The notes below the pieces were generated by a model. That model searched no databases, had not been told where the DNA came from, and saw nothing but the letters and a program-made list of their open reading frames with translations. Below are positions 8,766 through 17,065 of a DNA stretch of 64,000 bases, piece by piece. Location: contig JANYHT010000029.1 in assembly GCA_025358925.1 (NCBI GenBank), positions 62,001 through 126,000 of the forward strand. Direction: 5' to 3'. The translations under genes and the position numbers were made by a program. Source of the stretch: Gemmatimonadaceae bacterium. GTDB lineage: Bacteria > Gemmatimonadota > Gemmatimonadetes > Gemmatimonadales > Gemmatimonadaceae. Each line of letters starts with the position of its first letter. The stretch's first letter is position 1.

Positions 8766-9335
8766 ATGACCAGTCGTCCGGTGTCCTGCGTGTTTCTCAC
8801 GCTCGTCGCGGCGTGCGCAAATCACGCTGACCCGGCGACCACGCGGAGTACAACGACGGTCGAATCGAACGCGTCGCCGGCACGCAATCCTAAGACGGCG
8901 CGGGCTGCTGAAGCGACGCTGCGAGCCTGGCTCGAGGCCTCCCGTGAAGGTTCCAGCACTGCCGCGAGTCTCGACACACTGAGCGCGTGTGACGACGGGG
9001 GCGGCTCGTATTTTCCTACCACCATTTTAGCGGATTTTGTGATACTTCCGTCAGAGTTTAAAGGAGACACCGTGGTAGGTCGTGCCGATGTGGTAACAGT
9101 GGCAGAGCAAGGAATTGATCGGCGCACCAATGGATTTGTGGCCCACCAACGGATTCGACACGACGTGTTGGAATGGGATGTCATTCCCGTGGACGAAACG
9201 CACTGGGTCGTCTGCAATGGACTGCGGTTTGGCTATCGAGGTGCCGATTCCCTGACCGCATGGCAGCCCGACGGCAGCTCTTATCAATCAGCCCGCGCGT
9301 TAGTCGATTCGATCGCAGTGGCGCGGCACCTGTGA
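8766..9335 (+). CDS. putative lipoprotein of unknown function
   Basis: The ATG at 8766 opens a short signal sequence ending in a lipobox LVAAC (Cys17), so the product is probably anchored to the outer or inner membrane on the periplasmic side. A Ser/Thr/Ala-rich linker follows, then a domain of ~120 residues with alternating beta strands (WDVIPVDETHWVV, LRFGYRG). The family is not recognised. The stop codon overlaps the GTG start of the next gene by four bases (GTGA), so the two are translationally coupled. The open frame to 8694 lacks signal-peptide features in its extra part. Confidence 0.7.
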   Translation: MTSRPVSCVFLTLVAACANHADPATTRSTTTVESNASPARNPKTARAAEATLRAWLEASREGSSTAASLDTLSACDDGGGSYFPTTILADFVILPSEFKGDTVVGRADVVTVAEQGIDRRTNGFVAHQRIRHDVLEWDVIPVDETHWVVCNGLRFGYRGADSLTAWQPDGSSYQSARALVDSIAVARHL

Positions 9336-9985
9336 TCGTTTCCGTGTTCGGTGCGTCTGGCCGCAGTGGTCGAGCCTTCATCGCTGCGGCGAGCAACGCG
9401 GGCCTCGCGCTCCGCCTTCACTATCGCTCCGCGCCAGAAGATATGGCCCCTGAGCTGGCAACCGTCGTGGTTGGCGCGTTGAAGGATCCAACGGCCGTTC
9501 GCGAAGTATTGCGCGGCAGTGATGCCACAGTGATCCTTTTTGGTCCGCGACCCAACGCGCGCGATCGGGTGTTTAGTGCCAAGGCCACGAAGGCCATCGT
9601 CGACGGTATGCGCATACAATCGCAGCAACGGCTGCTCTGTGTGACCGGTGCATTCATGGGTGTACTCTCCGGAAACGTGTCGCTCACGTCACGGCTGACC
9701 ACGCTCGTGCAACGTCGACTGGGAGACGATGATCTGGTGGATGATCGCGCAGAGCAGGAACGCATTGTGCGCAACAGTCGCTTGGACTGGACACTCATCA
9801 AAACAGCCGCGCTGACCGAATCGAACGCGACGGACGTGTATCTCGCCGCGGTCGACCTAAAAATTGGTAAAGACAGCCAGCTCACACGCACCGCACTCGC
9901 CCAATTTATTCTCGACGAGCTCGTCGCGAAGCAGTATGTGCAGCAGGCGGTGTACGTGCGCAGTGCGATCGTGTCAACGCGCTGA
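9332..9985 (+). CDS. NAD(P)-binding protein of the atypical SDR/NmrA type
   Basis: About 217 residues from a GTG that overlaps the previous stop. The first strand and glycine motif IVSVFGASGRSG at the very N terminus match the GxxGxxG of atypical SDRs (biliverdin reductase B/NmrA-like). LRGSDATVILFGP and the central LLCVTGAFMG fit the same fold; no YxxxK pair is seen. Longer in-frame extension to 9173 would run through the lipoprotein gene and is unlikely. These proteins are often flavin reductases or NADPH sensors; no specific substrate can be assigned. Confidence 0.75.
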   Translation: MIVSVFGASGRSGRAFIAAASNAGLALRLHYRSAPEDMAPELATVVVGALKDPTAVREVLRGSDATVILFGPRPNARDRVFSAKATKAIVDGMRIQSQQRLLCVTGAFMGVLSGNVSLTSRLTTLVQRRLGDDDLVDDRAEQERIVRNSRLDWTLIKTAALTESNATDVYLAAVDLKIGKDSQLTRTALAQFILDELVAKQYVQQAVYVRSAIVSTR

Positions 9986-10090
9986 GGTGCCTGTGGACGC
10001 GTGTACGAGGTTGCACGATCTTCGCCGTCGTCTATCGTTACGAGTTCGCGTGATCACAAGTACGGAGCGTTTACCTATGCCCCCAGACTG

Positions 10091-10474
10091 ATGGCTGAAG
10101 TTCGCAAGCTCGCGTGGGACGACGTGCCACAAGAAGATCTGTCGCCGCTGATTGGACGCAAGTTGATCACCTCAGAGCGTATGATGCTCGCCCAGGTGTT
10201 TCTAAAAAAAGGCGCCATCGTGCCCGCGCACGATCATCACAACGAACAGTTCACCTACATACTATCCGGCGTTTTGCGCTTCTGGATCGGCGAACACGCG
10301 GATGCGCCGGCTGCCACGTTTACCGACGTCCACGCCGGTGAAGTCCTCGTAATTCCGAGTAATGTGCGGCATCGCGCCGAAGCACTGGAAGACACGTTAG
10401 ACGTGGATGTGTTCAACCCCCCACGTCAAGATTGGCTTGACGGTAGCGACGCGTATTTACGCGGGACAAAGTAG
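10091..10474 (+). CDS. cupin-domain protein
   Basis: A 127-residue single cupin. Metal-binding motif 1 is visible as PAHDHHNEQFTYILSG (two His and a Glu), and motif 2 lies around VLVIPSNVRHRAEA. Such proteins bind Fe, Mn or Zn and act as dioxygenases, isomerases or binding modules; no more specific call is possible. I start at ATG 10091 (MAEVRKLAW); an open extension to a GTG at 10001 is Ser/Arg-rich and unlike cupins. Its TAG stop is immediately followed by the ATG of the next SDR gene, so the two are coupled. Confidence 0.8.
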   Translation: MAEVRKLAWDDVPQEDLSPLIGRKLITSERMMLAQVFLKKGAIVPAHDHHNEQFTYILSGVLRFWIGEHADAPAATFTDVHAGEVLVIPSNVRHRAEALEDTLDVDVFNPPRQDWLDGSDAYLRGTK

Positions 10475-11263
10475 ATGGATCTCGGACTGCGCGGCAAAAT
10501 CGCGCTCGTGTGCGGCGCGAGCCGTGGCATTGCGTATGCAACGGCGGAAGAATTCGCGCGCGAAGGTCTGTCGCTCGCCATCTGTGGTCGTGACACGACG
10601 TCGCTCGCGGCGGCCACAGCGAAACTCGAAGCACTCGGCGCGCCGGTTTTGTCGATCGTGGCTGACCTGAGTACCACCGAGGGCATCGCGCAGGTCGTCA
10701 GGGAGACCATGGCGCACTATGGCCGAGTCGATGTGCTCATCACCAATACGGGCGGTCCAACCACGGGTCCGGCCATGCAGCACGATTGGACCGCGTGGAC
10801 CAAGGCCAGCGAGCTGTTGTTGCGCAGTGCCGTTGAGCTGACGCGCGCTTTTGTGCCCGGGATGCGCGAGCGCAAGTGGGGGCGCGTCGTCGGTATTACG
10901 TCCCTCGCGGTCAAACGGCCGCAGGCCGCCTTGGTGTTGAGCAACAGTCTCCGCGCGGCCGTGACAGGCTACTTTCGCACTCTCGCCGATGAAGTGGGTG
11001 TTGACGGCGTGACGGTAAACACCGTGCTGCCTGGATATACGGCGACAGATCGACTCGAGGGCCTCGCCGAGGCACGCATGAAACGCGATGGCATCAGTCG
11101 AGAGCAGATTTACGACGAATGGCGCGCCGAAGCGCCGGTAAATCGACTCGGAAAGCCAGACGAGCTTGCGGCAGTGATCGCCTTCTTGTCGTCCGATCGC
11201 GCGGGCTTCGTCACAGGACAAGCCATCTTGGTTGATGGTGGCGCTGTGCATTCGTTGTTGTAG
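10475..11263 (+). CDS. SDR family protein lacking the catalytic Tyr/Lys
   Basis: 262-residue Rossmann protein resembling 3-oxoacyl-ACP reductases: CGASRGIAYATAEEF at the N terminus, ITNTGGP in place of NNAG, and the C-terminal PDELAAVIAFLSSDRAGFVTGQ and VDGGAVHS. In the active site, GITSLAVKRPQAALVLSNSLRAA retains a Ser but has SNSLR where YxxxK is expected. This pattern is characteristic of a known BKR-like SDR subgroup with an imperfect catalytic tetrad, so the change is probably a family trait, not local decay. Coupled to the cupin gene. Confidence 0.85.
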   Translation: MDLGLRGKIALVCGASRGIAYATAEEFAREGLSLAICGRDTTSLAAATAKLEALGAPVLSIVADLSTTEGIAQVVRETMAHYGRVDVLITNTGGPTTGPAMQHDWTAWTKASELLLRSAVELTRAFVPGMRERKWGRVVGITSLAVKRPQAALVLSNSLRAAVTGYFRTLADEVGVDGVTVNTVLPGYTATDRLEGLAEARMKRDGISREQIYDEWRAEAPVNRLGKPDELAAVIAFLSSDRAGFVTGQAILVDGGAVHSLL

Positions 11264-11319
11264 CCCACGGCATTCCTTTTCGCGCGCATTCCGCAACACT
11301 TCAACACTTCGAGACTTAG

Positions 11320-12246
11320 ATGGCTGGCATTTCGGCAACGCAGTGGATCTGGCGCGACGGTGCATTCATTCCTTGGGCGGATGCACAGGTGCACGTGCTC
11401 AGTCATTCCATGCAGTTTGGTTCGGCCGCATTCGAAGGAATTCGCTGCTACAACACGCCAAACGGGCCGGCGGTGTTCCGCTTGCGAGAACATTTGCAAC
11501 GACTCGTGCATAGCTGCCACATCTATCGCATGGAGTTGCCGTACACGATCGACCAACTCATCGCGGCGACGCGCGAACTTATTGTGCGGAACGAGATATT
11601 GTCGTGCTACGTACGACCGATGGTCGTGCGCGGCTTTGGGGCGTCGGGCATGGTGCCGTTCGAGAGTCCGATCGAAGTGTATCTGCCATGCTGGTCCTGG
11701 GGCGCGTACTTGGGCGACGATGCAATTGTGCATGGGGTCGATGCCTGCGTATCGAGCTGGAGTCGCATGGCACCCAATACGGTGCCGTCGTTGGCCAAGG
11801 TGGCGGGCAACTACCTCAGCGGGCAGCTCATCAAAATGGAAGCGCTCGCTAACGGTTACGGCGAAGGCATCGCGCTCGGCCCAACCGGCACGGTGAGCGA
11901 AGGCTCAGGGCAGAATGTGTTTCTCGTCTCTGGTGGCGTGATTTACACCTCGCCGCTTGATGGGACGTTGTTGGGCGGGATCACGCGCGCCAGCATCCTC
12001 ACGTTGGCCGAGCGGGCTGGTATTCGCGTGCGCGAGCAAACCATCCCGCGTGAGATGTTGTACACGGCCGACGAATTGTTCTTGTCCGGCACCGCCTCTG
12101 AGGTGACCCCAGTGCGCAGTGTTGATCGCATTACGGTGGGCCTCGGCAAGCCTGGCCCGATCACACTGCGATTGCAGACAGAGTTGCTCGATATCGCGAA
12201 CGGTCGGGCGCCTGATGAATTTGGTTGGCTCACCCATGTGCGATAG
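11320..12246 (+). CDS. ilvE: branched-chain amino acid aminotransferase
   Basis: Class IV PLP aminotransferase (308 residues, normal length) that converts Leu/Ile/Val and their 2-oxoacids using glutamate/2-oxoglutarate. Visible motifs: MQFGSAAFEGIRCY near the N terminus, K160 in AKVAGNYLSGQ as the expected PLP Schiff-base lysine, the EGSGQNVF phosphate-binding region, LLGGITRASIL, and ADELFLSGTASEVTPV. Isolated from other ilv/leu genes here. Confidence 0.93.
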   Translation: MAGISATQWIWRDGAFIPWADAQVHVLSHSMQFGSAAFEGIRCYNTPNGPAVFRLREHLQRLVHSCHIYRMELPYTIDQLIAATRELIVRNEILSCYVRPMVVRGFGASGMVPFESPIEVYLPCWSWGAYLGDDAIVHGVDACVSSWSRMAPNTVPSLAKVAGNYLSGQLIKMEALANGYGEGIALGPTGTVSEGSGQNVFLVSGGVIYTSPLDGTLLGGITRASILTLAERAGIRVREQTIPREMLYTADELFLSGTASEVTPVRSVDRITVGLGKPGPITLRLQTELLDIANGRAPDEFGWLTHVR

Positions 12247-12255
12247 CACAAACGC

Positions 12256-12798
12256 GTGGCGTTAACCTCCACGATCTTTGCGTTCGACATTCAGTTAGCG
12301 AATGTCGATCGCAATGTGTACGAGACGTTAACGCTGCGCGTTGCGATGCATCCATCCGAGTCGAGCGAATACTTCGTCGCGCGGTTGCTGGCGTACTGTC
12401 TTGAATACGCGGAAGGTATTGTGTTTTCGAAGGGCGTTTCCGATCCTGACGAGCCAACGGTGGCCGTGCGCGATCTCACCGGCGCGTTGAAGGTGTGGAT
12501 CGAAATTGGCGCGCCGGATGCGACGCGACTCCATAAAGCCAGCAAGGCGGCGTCGCGCGTCGCGGTATACACACACCGTGATCCTACCCAGTTGCAGCGA
12601 CAGGTTGCAGGCGAGCGCATTCATCGGGTGGAGGCGATTGAGTTGTACGCCATCGATCGTGATTTCATTAATGAGTTCGTTCAACGAATGGACCGTCGCA
12701 TGAAGTTTGCGCTCTCTTTTAGTGATAGCACCCTTTATCTCGAACACAACGGAACCACATTAACGGGTGCGGTAGAACGCTGGCCGCTGCAGCCGTGA
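12256..12798 (+). CDS. yaeQ: YaeQ family protein
   Basis: 180 residues from a GTG. The alignment with E. coli YaeQ is easy to see: MALTSTIFAFDIQLANVDRNVYE, a central HPSES, KGVSDPDEPTVAVRDLTGALKVWIEIG-type segment, and a C-terminal LTGAVERW. YaeQ has a PD-(D/E)XK-like nuclease fold but no firmly established role. Ten bases separate it from ilvE. No good Shine-Dalgarno precedes the GTG, which suggests coupled translation. Confidence 0.9.
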   Translation: MALTSTIFAFDIQLANVDRNVYETLTLRVAMHPSESSEYFVARLLAYCLEYAEGIVFSKGVSDPDEPTVAVRDLTGALKVWIEIGAPDATRLHKASKAASRVAVYTHRDPTQLQRQVAGERIHRVEAIELYAIDRDFINEFVQRMDRRMKFALSFSDSTLYLEHNGTTLTGAVERWPLQP

Positions 12799-12828
12799 CG
12801 ATTCGCTCACTTTCGGCAGGTCTTTCAC

Positions 12829-13137
12829 GTGATTCACGTATTAGCTGAAATCCAATTGCACACGGACGCACGTGACGCCTTTACTGCGGCGTTTGCTCGC
12901 TTGACGCCGCATGTCTGTGCAGAAGTGGGCTGCATTGAGTACCAAGGTGCGGTGGAGATCGCCACTGATATCGTGGCACAGGCTCCGGTGCGCGACACCG
13001 TCTTCACTGTGATTGAAAAGTGGCGCGATGAGGCTGCGCTGGTCGCGCACTTGATCGCGCCGCACATGGCGGAGCATCAGAGGCAAACGAGTTCGATGAC
13101 GCTTGGCACCACCATTCGCATTTTGCGTTCTATTTAA
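12829..13137 (+). CDS. antibiotic biosynthesis monooxygenase (ABM)-type small protein
   Basis: 102 residues, a single dimeric alpha+beta barrel domain. The start MIHVLAEIQLHTDARDAF, the Cys-containing EVGCIEYQG segment and the VIEKWRDEAALVAHLIAPHM block match putative quinol monooxygenases (YgiN-like). AGGT lies eight bases before the GTG start. Such proteins form homodimers and oxidise quinones or degrade reactive small molecules. The substrate is unknown. Confidence 0.8.
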   Translation: MIHVLAEIQLHTDARDAFTAAFARLTPHVCAEVGCIEYQGAVEIATDIVAQAPVRDTVFTVIEKWRDEAALVAHLIAPHMAEHQRQTSSMTLGTTIRILRSI

Positions 13138-13186
13138 TGACTGCAGCAACGACAACTTGGCCAGACCATCCACGACCGGTGATGTC

Positions 13187-14362
13187 ATGAAAATGCTTCC
13201 ACTGCTGACACTTCCGTTCTTCGCGGCCTGCGCAGTAGTCCATCGTCCCGCGACAACGATGGCGCAGTTGCAGCGTGATGGCGTCGCCGCGCGCGTCGCC
13301 GAACGCAGCACGCGCGATTCGGTGATCGAACGACTTGTCAGGCGCGCCGTTGTTCGCGGGGATAAAACGCTGGACGTGTTGATGCTCTCTGGTGGCGGAC
13401 AAAATGGCGCGTTTGGCGTGGGCTTTTTGCGCGGGTGGCACGCGCGTACTGATTCTCCGATGCCGCGCTTCGACCTCGTTACGGGCATTAGTACGGGTGC
13501 ACTACAAGCGCCATACGCGCTCGTCGGCACGACGAAAGCACTCGACACCATCACCGCGATTTACGGTCGCGCTGCCGAAAGTATTGCGCCGAGTATCGAC
13601 TGGTTATTCTGGTTGCGGAAGACTGGTGGTGTGGTCAACACGAAAAAGTATGATCGCGCGCTGCATGAGAGCATCGCCGGCGAGTTTCGCGGTGATCTCG
13701 TGCGCGCCTTCGCAGCCGATCGACAGTTGTTGATTGGCACGTCAGATTTTGACCTTGCAATTGGCCGCTCGTGGTCACTCGGCGAAACGCTCGACACAAC
13801 CTCGAAGGGTATTGAGCGAACGGCAATGCTGTTGAAGGCGGCAACAGCCATTCCCGGTATTTTTCCACCGGTATTGGTGGACGGTCACGTGCACGGCGAC
13901 GGCGGTGTCATTTCTAATGTGCTGCTGTTGCTGACCTTTGAAGACTATCAACAGCTGGCACGTCGACTTGCCGAGAAGGGATTGACGGACGTGACGGTTC
14001 GCATATTCGTGGTGATGAATTTCTGGTCGCATGCGCCACCGCAAATCATTTCGCCGTCCAACGTCAAGCAGATTGCTGCGCGGTCAAACACGATGCTCTT
14101 TTTTTCCCATCAACCGCAAACGCTTGAAGACCTCAGCAATCTTGCGCGCGCCGTTAGCTGGCAAGTTCGAGGGCTACATGTTGAATTGAAAGTGGCAACG
14201 TTAGATGCGGAGTTGGCGCTCGAACCTGGTGCGAGCAAACTGTTTGAGCATGCCTTTATGCAGCGACTCGACAACTTGGGTTACATGAAAGCGCGGAGTA
14301 TGTCTCCGTGGGATAAATTGCCGTCGGCGTACGAGCGACCGTTCACCACGAAGGAGCGATAG
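13187..14362 (+). CDS. patatin-like phospholipase lipoprotein
   Basis: From ATG 13187 the product has a short signal with lipobox FFAAC (Cys15), then a polar linker and a patatin domain. The oxyanion-hole glycines are in LSGGGQNGAFGVGFL, the nucleophile is S102 in GISTG, and the second half of the Ser-Asp dyad is D238 in HGDGG. It should hydrolyse phospholipid acyl chains on the periplasmic or outer-membrane side. The open frame begins at 13103, but the added residues overlap the previous gene and displace the signal. The C-terminal quarter is not assigned. Confidence 0.88.
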   Translation: MKMLPLLTLPFFAACAVVHRPATTMAQLQRDGVAARVAERSTRDSVIERLVRRAVVRGDKTLDVLMLSGGGQNGAFGVGFLRGWHARTDSPMPRFDLVTGISTGALQAPYALVGTTKALDTITAIYGRAAESIAPSIDWLFWLRKTGGVVNTKKYDRALHESIAGEFRGDLVRAFAADRQLLIGTSDFDLAIGRSWSLGETLDTTSKGIERTAMLLKAATAIPGIFPPVLVDGHVHGDGGVISNVLLLLTFEDYQQLARRLAEKGLTDVTVRIFVVMNFWSHAPPQIISPSNVKQIAARSNTMLFFSHQPQTLEDLSNLARAVSWQVRGLHVELKVATLDAELALEPGASKLFEHAFMQRLDNLGYMKARSMSPWDKLPSAYERPFTTKER

Positions 14363-14367
14363 ATCCG

Positions 14368-15429
14368 GTGTCCGGTACAAACGCGCCCGCGACGCGCACG
14401 TCGCCCCTCATCGTAATTCGGCACGACCCGTACAATGCGGAAACGCCGGAATACGCGCTCAGCGAAGCGGTCACGCCAACATCGCTGGTGTACGTGCGCA
14501 CCAATTTCGATATCCCGTTGCTGGATGCATCGCACACAATTGCCATTGGTGGCGCGGTGCGCACACCGTATGCGCTCGATGTTGCGGCATTACGCGCACT
14601 GCCGCAACGCATTGTTGGATGCACGATGGAATGTGCAGGCAATGATCGATTGTCCATTCATCCCCTCCCATCGGGCGAACCGTGGAGTAGCGGTGCGCTG
14701 AGTACGATCACGTGGTCAGGTCCGTCATTGCGCGATGTGCTGCAGCACGCCGGCGTGTTGGCAGGTGTGTGCGAAATACTGGTGACGGCGGCGGACAGTG
14801 GGCCGCGTGACGATGCCGTTGGATGCGTGACCTTTGCTCGTGCGATTCCGATCGAAGAGGCAATGCTCGCGGACACCATTCTCGCGCTCACGATGAATGG
14901 TGCGCCACTGACATCCGAACACGGTGCGCCAACGCGATTGGTTGTACCGGGGTGGTATGGAATGGCCAATGTAAAATGGGTGCAGCGCATCGACGCCTTG
15001 CTGACGCCGTACGAGGGATATTTTCAACGTCAACGCTATGTGTATGAGGATGCGTCTGGCATCGCGGCGGTAGGGCGCATGCGCGTGAAGTCTATCATTA
15101 CGTCGCCGACGGCAGGCAGCACGAATGCATCGTCGTTGGTTGTGCGTGGATGGGCGTGGTCAGGCGCTGCGGCGATTCAACTCGTTGAGGTGGCCGTCGA
15201 CGGCGGCAACCAGTGGCAGACTGCCCAACTCGGCACGTCGGCAACACCGTATGCGTGGACACCGTGGGAGTGTGCGGTGATGATCGAACAGGTGGGGCGA
15301 CATTCCATTCGGAGTCGGGCAACGGATACTATGGGCGCTGTGCAGCCAGATACGATTGTGTGGAATCGTCTCGGGTACGGGAATAATGCGGTGCGAGCGG
15401 TGGTCTTTGAAATAGGGACTAGGGACTAG
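14368..15429 (+). CDS. sulfite-oxidase-like molybdopterin enzyme
   Basis: 353 residues from a GTG with AGGAG upstream in the preceding gene's last codons. The molybdopterin domain has the single Mo-coordinating Cys (C89) in CTMECAGN, and the characteristic GAPTRLVVPGWYGMANVKW. The C-terminal ~110 residues form the Mo-co oxidoreductase dimerisation (Ig-like) domain with RGWAWSG and VDGGNQWQ. There is no heme domain and no signal peptide, so it is probably cytosolic with an unknown electron acceptor. The last four residues and the stop codon are encoded by the TAGGGAY repeat, which is unusual. Confidence 0.88.
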   Translation: MSGTNAPATRTSPLIVIRHDPYNAETPEYALSEAVTPTSLVYVRTNFDIPLLDASHTIAIGGAVRTPYALDVAALRALPQRIVGCTMECAGNDRLSIHPLPSGEPWSSGALSTITWSGPSLRDVLQHAGVLAGVCEILVTAADSGPRDDAVGCVTFARAIPIEEAMLADTILALTMNGAPLTSEHGAPTRLVVPGWYGMANVKWVQRIDALLTPYEGYFQRQRYVYEDASGIAAVGRMRVKSIITSPTAGSTNASSLVVRGWAWSGAAAIQLVEVAVDGGNQWQTAQLGTSATPYAWTPWECAVMIEQVGRHSIRSRATDTMGAVQPDTIVWNRLGYGNNAVRAVVFEIGTRD

Positions 15430-15454
15430 GGATTAGGGATTAGGGTTTAGGGAT
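15413..15454. repeat. tandem heptamer TAGGGA(C/T), six units
   Basis: Six contiguous 7-base units: TAGGGAC, TAGGGAC, TAGGGAT, TAGGGAT, TAGGGTT, TAGGGAT. The array begins inside the sulfite-oxidase-like gene and provides its TAG stop at 15427-15429. It lies before the GNAT gene. A microsatellite-like array in a bacterial chromosome. Confidence 0.9.
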
Positions 15455-15476
15455 AAATACTTGAAGTAGCGTTAGT

Positions 15477-16055
15477 TTGAGTGTGCATGACGCGAGCGAC
15501 GCGCTCCATTCCCACTTCCGTATCTGTATTCCTTCTTCTCAAAGCATTCGGCTCGCAACGCCCGAGGACGCCGCTGCGCTCGCCGAATTCGCCGAACGAA
15601 TGTTCAGAACTACCTTCGGACCGGACAACGCGCCGGCCGACATGGACGCGTATTGTGTCGCCGCCTTTGGTGCCGACATACTGGAGCGCGAACTACGCGA
15701 TTCAGCACGCGTGTGCCTTATGGTTGAGCATGATGGAAAACTCGCAGCGTTCACCTGGCTTCACGACGGCGCGACGAACGCGTGCGTCGTCAGTGACCAT
15801 CCCGTCGAGATTCAACGGTTCTACGTTGATCAGCCATGGCACGGACACGGTGTTGCGCCGCAGTTAATGGCGGCCGCGCTGGCGGAGGCGTTTGCGCGCG
15901 GCGGACAGATGGTATGGCTTGGTGTCTGGGATCGCAACGCGCGCGCGATTCGTTTTTACGAAAAGCAAGGATTCATTGACGTGGGATCGCACGTCTTCAT
16001 GCTCGGCCAGGATGCGCAAACAGATCGTATTTTGTTGAAGAGACTTTCACGCTGA
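15477..16055 (+). CDS. GNAT N-acetyltransferase
   Basis: About 190 residues. After a poorly defined N-terminal segment the GNAT domain starts at IRLATPEDAAALAEF. The acetyl-CoA pyrophosphate-binding loop is in FYVDQPWHGHGVAPQLM and motif B in WLGVWDRNARAIRFYEKQGF. RimI/ElaA-like in layout; acceptor unknown. The start is uncertain: TTG 15477 and GTG 15483 are both open and neither has a convincing ribosome site, so the true N terminus may lie nearer residue 20. Confidence 0.85.
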   Translation: MSVHDASDALHSHFRICIPSSQSIRLATPEDAAALAEFAERMFRTTFGPDNAPADMDAYCVAAFGADILERELRDSARVCLMVEHDGKLAAFTWLHDGATNACVVSDHPVEIQRFYVDQPWHGHGVAPQLMAAALAEAFARGGQMVWLGVWDRNARAIRFYEKQGFIDVGSHVFMLGQDAQTDRILLKRLSR

Positions 16056-16081
16056 TGCGCCACGACGCTTCACCGCAGCGA

Positions 16082-16543
16082 CTACCGCTTCTTCGCTAGG
16101 ATCGTCCCGCGGCACGTAATCGCGCCACAAGAACACGGATACCGCCGCTTAGCGGCTGGTGTATGTCGTTCAGCAAGCGTATACGCATAGTCGTACACCA
16201 ATTCTTCGCCGGCTTCGATGTCGTGCAGCGTCTCAATCCAGATGCGGTCATCGTCGATCACCGCATCGCAATTTGGCGCGCATGAATGATTCAGAAAGCG
16301 CGCTTCATTCCCGTTCACTGCGGCATCGACCACGATCGCATCGTCGATGGCAAACAGGTATGTATGGTGCCGCTCGCCATCCGTATCCGGATAGCGCGCT
16401 TCGGCCTGCGCCGGTGTTAACCGCTCGCCCGCATATTCGATAAGTCGCACGCCCGCAGCGATCGCATGGGTTGCGTAACCACCGAAGCCCTGTATAGGCG
16501 AGTGGCGAATTTCGAACGGTAGGTCGCGCGCGGTGTGGGGCAT
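16082..16543 (-). CDS. SET-domain protein-lysine methyltransferase
   Basis: A 153-residue protein that is essentially a bare SET domain. It shows GFGGYATHAIAAG at the N terminus, the pseudoknot pieces ARFLNHSCAPNC (N85-H86-S87-C88, AdoMet-binding) and AGEELVYDYAY (catalytic Tyr 117/119 region), and a post-SET zinc motif C137-x-C139-x4-C144. It should transfer methyl from AdoMet to a lysine of a protein; the target is unknown. The neighbours (GNAT; coupled helicase) give no clear hint. Bacterial SET proteins are uncommon and usually considered acquired from eukaryotes or ancient transfers. Confidence 0.9.
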   Translation of the reverse strand: MPHTARDLPFEIRHSPIQGFGGYATHAIAAGVRLIEYAGERLTPAQAEARYPDTDGERHHTYLFAIDDAIVVDAAVNGNEARFLNHSCAPNCDAVIDDDRIWIETLHDIEAGEELVYDYAYTLAERHTPAAKRRYPCSCGAITCRGTILAKKR

Positions 16544-16613
16544 TCGTGAAAGATATGGCCTCGACGGTATTCGTTCGGGCGTTTCTGACTCCCGAATCGA
16601 CTACATTCAAGAA

Positions 16614-16620
16614 AAGGAGG
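16614..16620 (+). promoter_or_regulatory. strong Shine-Dalgarno for the 16628 gene
   Basis: AAGGAGG-type sequence ends about seven bases before the ATG at 16628. It is one of the strongest ribosome sites in the window, where most genes have weak or overlapping starts. Confidence 0.6.
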
Positions 16621-16627
16621 ATTTTCT

Positions 16628-17065
16628 ATGACCCGTTCACTACCCATCGCCCGCGACGCGTTCATCACAGCGATGAACCGGGACACCGCAGGTTCCGATC
16701 GGCCTCGATATACAGAAGTACTGGACGCGATGATCGAGTGGAGCCTTGCTCGGCCCGAACAGCTGCGCTTTCGCGACGATGAGTCGTCCAAGGGTGTGGT
16801 GAGTTTTCAGCGTGTTGGTTCCAATATGGTGTTCTGGGCTGCGCGCCCGATGCGCGGCAATGGCCCGAAGATCGAGCTATTACCTCGTGCCTCGTCCGTG
16901 CTGCCCAATGAACGCATGCTTGCCGCGCGAGAGGCTATCAATGCCTGCTCACGTGAAGTGCTCGAAGGAGACGATCGCTTGGCGATTGGCTTCGGTGCGA
17001 TGAAGAATCCGACCTCGCGTGCGGCTGTCTTCACGCTGATGGACGAGCTGCTCGAGGTGACGTGA
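16628..17065 (+). CDS. unknown protein coupled to helicase gene
   Basis: 145 residues; family not recognised. No signal peptide or membrane helix. The central part (VVSFQRVGSNMVFWAARP, then KIELLPR) looks like beta strands, and the ends are helical; the tail TSRAAVFTLMDELLEV is typical of a compact soluble domain. A strong AAGGAGG precedes the ATG. Its TGA stop overlaps the GTG start of the DEAD-box helicase (GTGA at 17062-17065), so both are made from one message and their products may act together in RNA metabolism (inference). Confidence 0.75.
   Translation: MTRSLPIARDAFITAMNRDTAGSDRPRYTEVLDAMIEWSLARPEQLRFRDDESSKGVVSFQRVGSNMVFWAARPMRGNGPKIELLPRASSVLPNERMLAAREAINACSREVLEGDDRLAIGFGAMKNPTSRAAVFTLMDELLEVT

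Noticed and set aside
15413-15454. True telomere or replicon end
   Set aside because: Only six imperfect units, with ordinary chromosomal genes on both sides; a simple tandem repeat is enough.
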